From assembly GCA_030407315.1 (NCBI GenBank), contig JALQPE010002096.1, forward strand, positions 62,001 through 126,000: a stretch of DNA of 64,000 nt, written 5' to 3'. The notes under the pieces are model-generated. The model did no database searches. It saw nothing but the letters and a program-made list of their open reading frames with translations, and was not told the origin of the DNA. Position numbers and translations under genes: made by a program. Position 1 is the stretch's first letter. Every line of letters begins with the position of its first letter. Positions 58,897 through 64,000 of the stretch are shown in pieces. This DNA comes from Asparagopsis taxiformis. Its lineage: Eukaryota; Rhodophyta; Florideophyceae; Bonnemaisoniales; Bonnemaisoniaceae.

Positions 58897-60510
58897 ATGG
58901 CATCATTCAAAGCGCCAACCATCAATGACAATCCAGATGGATGGGGCCCACCAATGGATCTCGCACCAGCAAAGTTTCAAGACATGCCCTATGCCCCCTT
59001 CTCAAAATCCGATCGTCTAGGACGAGCTGCAGACTGGACTGCATTCGGCAACCGCTACGGGCGCGACCTTCCCGATGACACAGGTTCAGAGTTTACAATG
59101 GTGGACAACAAGGTCATTCCACGGTCGGGCGGCTACGGACGCGGGCGCGGTATGTACCGTAGCTCTTACCGCGGGCGCGGCGGGCGTTACCAAGATCGTA
59201 ATGGAGCCGGCGGCGATACATCACGTCGGGCTGTGCGCGGCGGCCGTGGAGCTGCCCGTGGTGCGCGCGGCGGTTTCAGATCCAGATGGGAGGACAGACG
59301 GAACATTCAACGTGAAGCTAGTGTGGAAGTTGGCGCGGATTGGACGCAGCTGGAGGAGATGACGAGCAGCGCTTTCTCGAAGATGTCGTTCAAAATGACG
59401 CACCCCGGCGAAGATTTGGCGTTTTGTGGAAGGCTTGCATACTTTGATCGTACGCTTGACCGCGTCACCGTCAAGGCCCCTAAACCACTCCTTGTGTCCA
59501 ATCTGGAATACCCGAGGGTTACTACCACGGATGATCCTGTGATCAGACGTCTTGCAGGAAGTGGACAGGGTACGGTGTTTGCTACAAGTGCCATTCTTGC
59601 AATGATCATGGTTGCTCCGAGAGCTGTGCAAAGTTGGGATATTGTCGTGCAGCGAATTGGGGGCAAACTGTTTCTTGACAAACGCGATGGTTCCATGGTG
59701 GACTTTGTGACGGTTAATGAAACATCCCATGATCCACCGAAGGATGAGAAGAATTTGACAGGTGACGAAGTTGTCAACTCATTCCAGAAACTGGCCGCCG
59801 AGGCTACTGCCATCAATGAAAACTTTATGCAAACTGTGACGAAGAAGACGGAAGTACATGACTATCCAGAGCCGAATCCGTTCGTCGAGGACCTTGAAGG
59901 GGAGCCTGCGAACGTCGCCTACAGATATCGCAAGTGGTCTCTCGGAGGTAACATTAACATTGTTGCTCGATGTGATCTTGATGCGGCGTTCAAGTCGCAA
60001 ACTTCGGATGCGGAACCAGTACCGATCACGGTCCGTGCTCTGAATGAATTCTTCGATCCAAACGCCAGGCAGAGCACGGATTGGCGTGGAAAGCTGGATA
60101 CGCAGAGGGGTGCAGTGCTTGCTACAGAGGTCAAGAATAATGCAGCCAAATTGGCGAGGTGGACTGTGGAAGCTATGCTTGCAGACACGGATCGCATCAA
60201 GTTTGGATTTGTGTCTAGAGTGAAGGCAGGCAGTGCGACTCGACATGTCATTCTTGGAACGCAGATGTACAGACCGAAGGATTTTGCGTCGCAAATCGCT
60301 TTGAATACGAATAATATGTGGGGTATCATGAAGGGTGTTATTGAAATTTGTTACAAACATCTCGAGGATGGTGAGAAGGGTGTATTGCTCAAAGACCCGA
60401 ACAAAGCTGTTGTGCGTTTGTACAGGGTTCCTGATGACGCTTTTGAATCTGAGGAGGAAGAGGAGGAGGAACCGGAGAGCGCTCCTCAGAGCGCCGCCCT
60501 GTTTTTGTAG
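58897..60510 (+). CDS. EIF3D: Translation initiation factor eIF3 subunit D
   Basis: Subunit of the eIF3 complex in the cytosol; in animals it can also bind the mRNA cap for selective translation. The 537-residue protein matches eIF3d in order and length. It has the N-terminal NPDGWGPP and FQDMPYAPFSKSDRLGRAADW, with a DWT motif. An RNA-binding Gly/Arg-rich stretch is at about 78-130 (GGYGRGRGMYRSSYRGRGGRY). The core follows, with FCGRLAYFDRTLDRVTVK, QSWDIVVQRIGGKLFLDKRDGS and YRYRKWSLGGNINIVARCDLD. Then come VEAMLADTDRIKFGFVSRV and the Glu-rich tail usual in eIF3d. The ATG at 58897 fits MASFKAPTI. The RGG stretch is longer than I would expect from animals or plants (impression only). Confidence 0.95.
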   Translation: MASFKAPTINDNPDGWGPPMDLAPAKFQDMPYAPFSKSDRLGRAADWTAFGNRYGRDLPDDTGSEFTMVDNKVIPRSGGYGRGRGMYRSSYRGRGGRYQDRNGAGGDTSRRAVRGGRGAARGARGGFRSRWEDRRNIQREASVEVGADWTQLEEMTSSAFSKMSFKMTHPGEDLAFCGRLAYFDRTLDRVTVKAPKPLLVSNLEYPRVTTTDDPVIRRLAGSGQGTVFATSAILAMIMVAPRAVQSWDIVVQRIGGKLFLDKRDGSMVDFVTVNETSHDPPKDEKNLTGDEVVNSFQKLAAEATAINENFMQTVTKKTEVHDYPEPNPFVEDLEGEPANVAYRYRKWSLGGNINIVARCDLDAAFKSQTSDAEPVPITVRALNEFFDPNARQSTDWRGKLDTQRGAVLATEVKNNAAKLARWTVEAMLADTDRIKFGFVSRVKAGSATRHVILGTQMYRPKDFASQIALNTNNMWGIMKGVIEICYKHLEDGEKGVLLKDPNKAVVRLYRVPDDAFESEEEEEEEPESAPQSAALFL

Positions 60511-61985
60511 ATCGTTACGGATATTTCTTTAGGCCATATGATACGGTTTGCGGATAGATTTGATATCCAGTGAAGTGAAGCTCGACTAACAAGGAGTCGG
60601 ACAAATGTGGCCGATACTGCAGTCCACAATCTACTTGGCGGTCGGAGGAAAATTCTACGGTCCCAAGATGTCAATCAGAGTACCTACCAACGCAGCTAAG
60701 AGATAATTCCAGAACGCGACTTCTCATTTATTGGCAATCTACCACTAGCTTACTCGTCTTCACTAATACCAGAAACCTGAACAATAAGACACGGAAAAAA
60801 GCAAGAAGATTGGGAGAAGAGGTGCTCTGCAAGCCTGGAGGCTAGTGCAATACCAGGGCAAAGCTCGGCAGACGATCCGAGCAAGCTCGACATACGTCGC
60901 CCCTCAAGAAAAATAGTTGTAACAATAAACGTGACTCCATGTGGAGCACATCTAGCTGTTACACTAGATAAAACAGATACTACACTTAATCACGGCGTAA
61001 ACCATGACAGCTACCAAAGAAGAGAAAGTTCAGAAACGCTGCAGTGCCGCCAGCGTTTATATATGTCTTCATAGCTGTCCATGAAGCCAACAGAGCTGTA
61101 TTCTTCATGGAAAGTATTATGGGTTGGAAAGGGCGTGGGGCCCTTTTAAAAATAATGGAAATCAATAGCATGTAGCCTTCTCAGTTTCGCCTGTATTGAC
61201 GTGGCTTGATGAGAAGAGTGCGCGCGGCAGAGTGAAATCGCTCTATGATCCGGTTCCGGTTGATCCACTCTGCGGAAAAACCTGTTGGACTACTTACAGA
61301 CATGCCGGTCCAAAATCGCGCCAGACGATAGTGTTTCACCATAGATGGTGAGCTCGATTGGTAGGATAATCTACGGCAAATGCGTTTGAAATTGACGGTA
61401 CCCCTGGCGGGCTGCAAACCGGGCCAAAAAGCTGGAAAGCAACTCGAGCAAAGCCATTGATTTTACAAACTAGAGGCATACACCAGTGAGCTTCCGCAAA
61501 CTAGTGGTGATTAATGCTCCCTGAACATGCCGGCTCCTCCTAGTGAGCGGAGCGTCATAGATTTTTCGCCGAAACGCTCCACTGGACGCAACTGCAACCA
61601 CACAACAATATGACTGGAAATATCTTGTGGCCCATGCGATGGCGCAATTTCACGGAAGAATATCGCCGCCTCACGTTGAGGCGGTGCACAAACTAGCGCA
61701 TGCAAGTTGTAATCCCCCTCCAGCTCGTTCTGGTTGGTTCACACGGCTGAAATCAGCGCTCTGTGGCTGCCTCCATTTCGCGCACAAACGCGATGCTTTG
61801 TTACAAATCTGGCTTCATCTCCACGCGGGCCGCCAGACGAAAGCCCGCTTAAACGCGCCGCTATACACAATCTCCGATATCACACAAAGTGTACATATAC
61901 GATCACGACAATCCACTAGCCTGCCATCTATTCCATTGCTTGCCACACGCGCGTCACTGCCATTTCATACCCGCATCTGCACACA
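60511..61985. other. Gene-free region
   Basis: About 1.5 kb between eIF3d and the YbaB gene. Short frames only (for example 61627-62001 plus, 61181-61417 minus), none with a domain. I see no tRNA, snRNA or repeat, but a spliced small gene cannot be excluded. Confidence 0.4.
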
Positions 61986-62306
61986 ATGTCAGCACCCGTA
62001 GGAGCAGCCACGCAGACGGCGGTGCGAGCAGGTCTCGCACGCGCTGGAAGAGCACTGTCGTCGACACATGTCGTCGGCGAAGCCGGTCAGGGACTTGTGC
62101 GCGCCACTTTGGCCGGCGACGGACGAATTGTCAAGCTGCATGTCGCCAAGGGCATCGGCAAGGAGGGTCCAAAGGCCATTGAGACGCTTGTGGTGTCCGC
62201 GGTCAATCGGGCACATGATCGATTGAGGGAGGAGACGAGACGACAAGTTATGTCGGATCTACCACCAAACGTGGATCCGTCCATGGTTCTTCGGTCGCTG
62301 CCGTAG
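61986..62306 (+). CDS. YbaB/EbfC-family DNA-binding protein
   Basis: Bacterial-type nucleoid-associated protein family that binds DNA as a dimer; in plants it is nuclear-encoded and plastid-located. The 106-residue product has an Ala/Arg/Thr-rich N-terminus (MSAPVGAATQTAVRAGLARAG, about 1-27). The YbaB core follows: GEAGQGLVRATLAGDGRIVK, with the strand-turn-strand G-x-G-x-V-x-x-x-x-x-G, then LHVAKG, and a helix AVNRAHDRLREETRRQV. The C-terminus (MSDLPPNVDPSMVLRSLP) fits the end of the family. A plastid location is likely from composition but not certain, as the leader is short and lacks an early Phe. ATG 61986 has a good context (ACAATGTC). AATAAA lies at 62394-62399. Confidence 0.78.
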   Translation: MSAPVGAATQTAVRAGLARAGRALSSTHVVGEAGQGLVRATLAGDGRIVKLHVAKGIGKEGPKAIETLVVSAVNRAHDRLREETRRQVMSDLPPNVDPSMVLRSLP

Positions 62307-64000
62307 ACGCCGTGTGCCGCACGCGTGGATGCGGCTGTGGGGGAAGGTTTGGGTTGTTGTTTAGAGCAAAGTTGTTGTTGTCGGTGTGTGTGTAATAAAC
62401 GGAAATTATGCCATGTGTTTGTTTGTGTCGTGCGTGTGTCGGTTGAATTGATACGGTTTATTGTGCTAGTAGTGTTACTGCGCGACTAGGCTAGATGGAA
62501 ATAGTCACGTCAGAGCAGTAGTGGTTGGGGATATGGAACGTGCGGCACGAAACGCTGGAATGTCGGGTCACAACAGGTCGAGGAGCCATTTGCAGGCCTC
62601 GCGATATGTGAAACGAAGTTTGTCATCGCGCTGTGATAGTTTGCGCAAGTTGGCTATAATTTCTGCGAGAAGGTGCACCATGTATGCTGTTTGGACGGAC
62701 GGTGTGAATTGCAGCGAGTTGGTAGCAAGTGATGTAGTCGGGTAGCGGCTTTATACGGGAAATGTTTACACTTGCTCAGCATAGGTGGTGTCGGGCATGC
62801 GGGGATGGTCATACTTATTCCCAAACATCAAGCGAAGGGAGTGTGCCGGTAGGCGGAGCACAGGAGTGTTGCAGTTATTCACGAGGGATTCGGTCGAGCG
62901 GTTGGGTTTGGGATTGTGGAGAATATAGTTTGGTTAATTGCTTGAAACTGAAAATACAAGAGGGTTTACAGTACGTTACTGTACAATCTTGTCGACTCGA
63001 AGTGCGGTGGCGTGCGGTGCTGTTGCAGTGGCACATGAGCTCGTTCACAATGGATTTTACACGAGTTGTTTCGACGCGATGATGGTTGTTAAAGTTATGA
63101 AAGGGAGCGCGACGTCGAGCATTAATTCTACGTAGCATCGAATCCACACAAGTTTGGAACAACAATTAAGCAAAGCGGAGGGACAGCACGAGGCGGGAGT
63201 TGATCTGACGAAGCAGCGGGAATGAATGGCGACCGGAAGAGTCGCGTCGGGCACGTACAGGGGGAGCAGGGAATGAAGCATAGCAGTGTGTTGTATGAAG
63301 GTGCAGTTGGAAGTGGATGGGCGCGGAGGCAATTTCACGTGATGGCAACCATCCAACGAGGTTTAGCGCGGCGAGACGGACAGATTGGCACGCGACGACG
63401 GCGCTGGTCATGAAAAGCGGTGTGTGTAGGCGCCACGGGGCGAAATAACTGCAGTGGATCGGGGACGGTAAGTCGAAGCAGGGTATAGGCGAGTTACAAC
63501 GTGACGGATTGGGCGGTGCTAATGAGCAGAGAGATATGAGTAACGCGAGTTGCATCTATATTGCAGCGGGCGCGAAAAGGACGGACCACGTGAGCGGGCT
63601 GTTTACAAGTGCATAAAAGCGTGCGTTACACAGCTCGATAACGTATGGTATAAAATGTATATTTTGCACCAGACTGTGAATAATCAGACGTGCCAATGGT
63701 AGCGAGGACGGACTCGACAGATGGTTAGCAATGCCGCACAGTCGTGCAGTGATGGAAAGAATTTTAACATCTGGACAAGAGGTCATCAGCAACTATGTGA
63801 CGCACACACGTAGTAGCTACGGCGATCGATTGCAAATTACGGCTGGGTCGTCCATCGGGGCGATGATGCGGGCACATTTGCGACGAGCGCGCAAGCGACT
63901 CGATGATGGAGGCGGATGCAATGCAAAGCAATGCACATAAGTATGACATGTACGTCCGGAACACGTGGCCAGGTGTGGGCGGAGAAGACATGCGATGTGG
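62307..64000. other. Gene-free region to window end
   Basis: Starts with the 3' end of the YbaB gene. The rest has only short frames (for example 62762-63082 plus, 63166-63555 minus) in conflicting orientations with no domain. A gene whose exons lie beyond the window could begin here. I see no RNA gene or repeat. Confidence 0.4.

Noticed and set aside
1..64000. CRISPR arrays, operons or prophage
   Set aside because: The window is eukaryotic; no regularly spaced repeats or phage genes are present.

Overview
The window is nuclear DNA from a photosynthetic eukaryote with phycobilisomes, almost certainly a red alga outside the extremophile cyanidiophytes. The strongest clue is a nuclear gene (13859-14230, minus) for an ApcC-type phycobilisome core linker with a plastid transit peptide that begins MAFVQ. 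A PHR2-type truncated photolyase, a plant-type 3-ketoacyl-CoA synthase and several more predicted plastid proteins agree with this. Most of the plastid-targeted proteins have a Phe within the first seven or so residues, as red algal transit peptides do. Most genes are single-exon, including a 13.8 kb dynein heavy chain. A few short introns (about 80-200 nt) are present, with GT-AG borders and, in one case, a perfect TACTAAC branch site. Assignment to a class or genus is inference only.

Layout. 0.3-7 kb: 3-methyladenine DNA glycosylase I, an unknown 372-residue protein that probably continues past an intron, an unknown plastid-type protein and a START-like protein. 7-12 kb: gene-poor, with an inverted repeat, a degenerate tandem repeat and a GC-rich block that may be a solo LTR. 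12-15 kb: monoacylglycerol lipase-like hydrolase, a tRNA-Tyr with two introns, and ApcC. 15.4-29.2 kb: cytoplasmic dynein heavy chain, divergent from NMD3 (29.9-31.5 kb). 31.7-34.6 kb: plastid MsrB and a candidate spliced tail-anchored protein (Sec20-like SNARE?). 34.6-41.8 kb: TMEM198/DUF4203 membrane protein, a small spliced membrane protein, the three-exon SNARE YKT6, an F-box-like/LRR protein, PHR2 and a plastid membrane protein. 43-50.7 kb: proline-rich protein, 3-ketoacyl-CoA synthase, ARP5 and WDR12/YTM1. 51-62.3 kb: tandem-DEP protein, Sel1-like protein, plastid YbeY, eIF3d and YbaB/EbfC. The last 1.7 kb has no gene I can support.

Functional themes are ribosome assembly and translation (NMD3, WDR12, YbeY, eIF3d), plastid biology (ApcC, MsrB, PHR2, YbeY, perhaps YbaB), membrane traffic and motors (YKT6, Sec20-like candidate, dynein), chromatin and DNA repair (ARP5, Tag) and lipids (KCS, MAG lipase). 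Neighbouring genes are unrelated in pathway, as expected in a eukaryotic genome. Several pairs are divergent and share short promoter regions.

The most interesting observations are the tRNA-Tyr with a second intron in its D-loop, a full-length intronless dynein heavy chain whose AAA4 P-loop lacks its Ser/Thr, and several spliced small genes that simple ORF calling breaks or misses.
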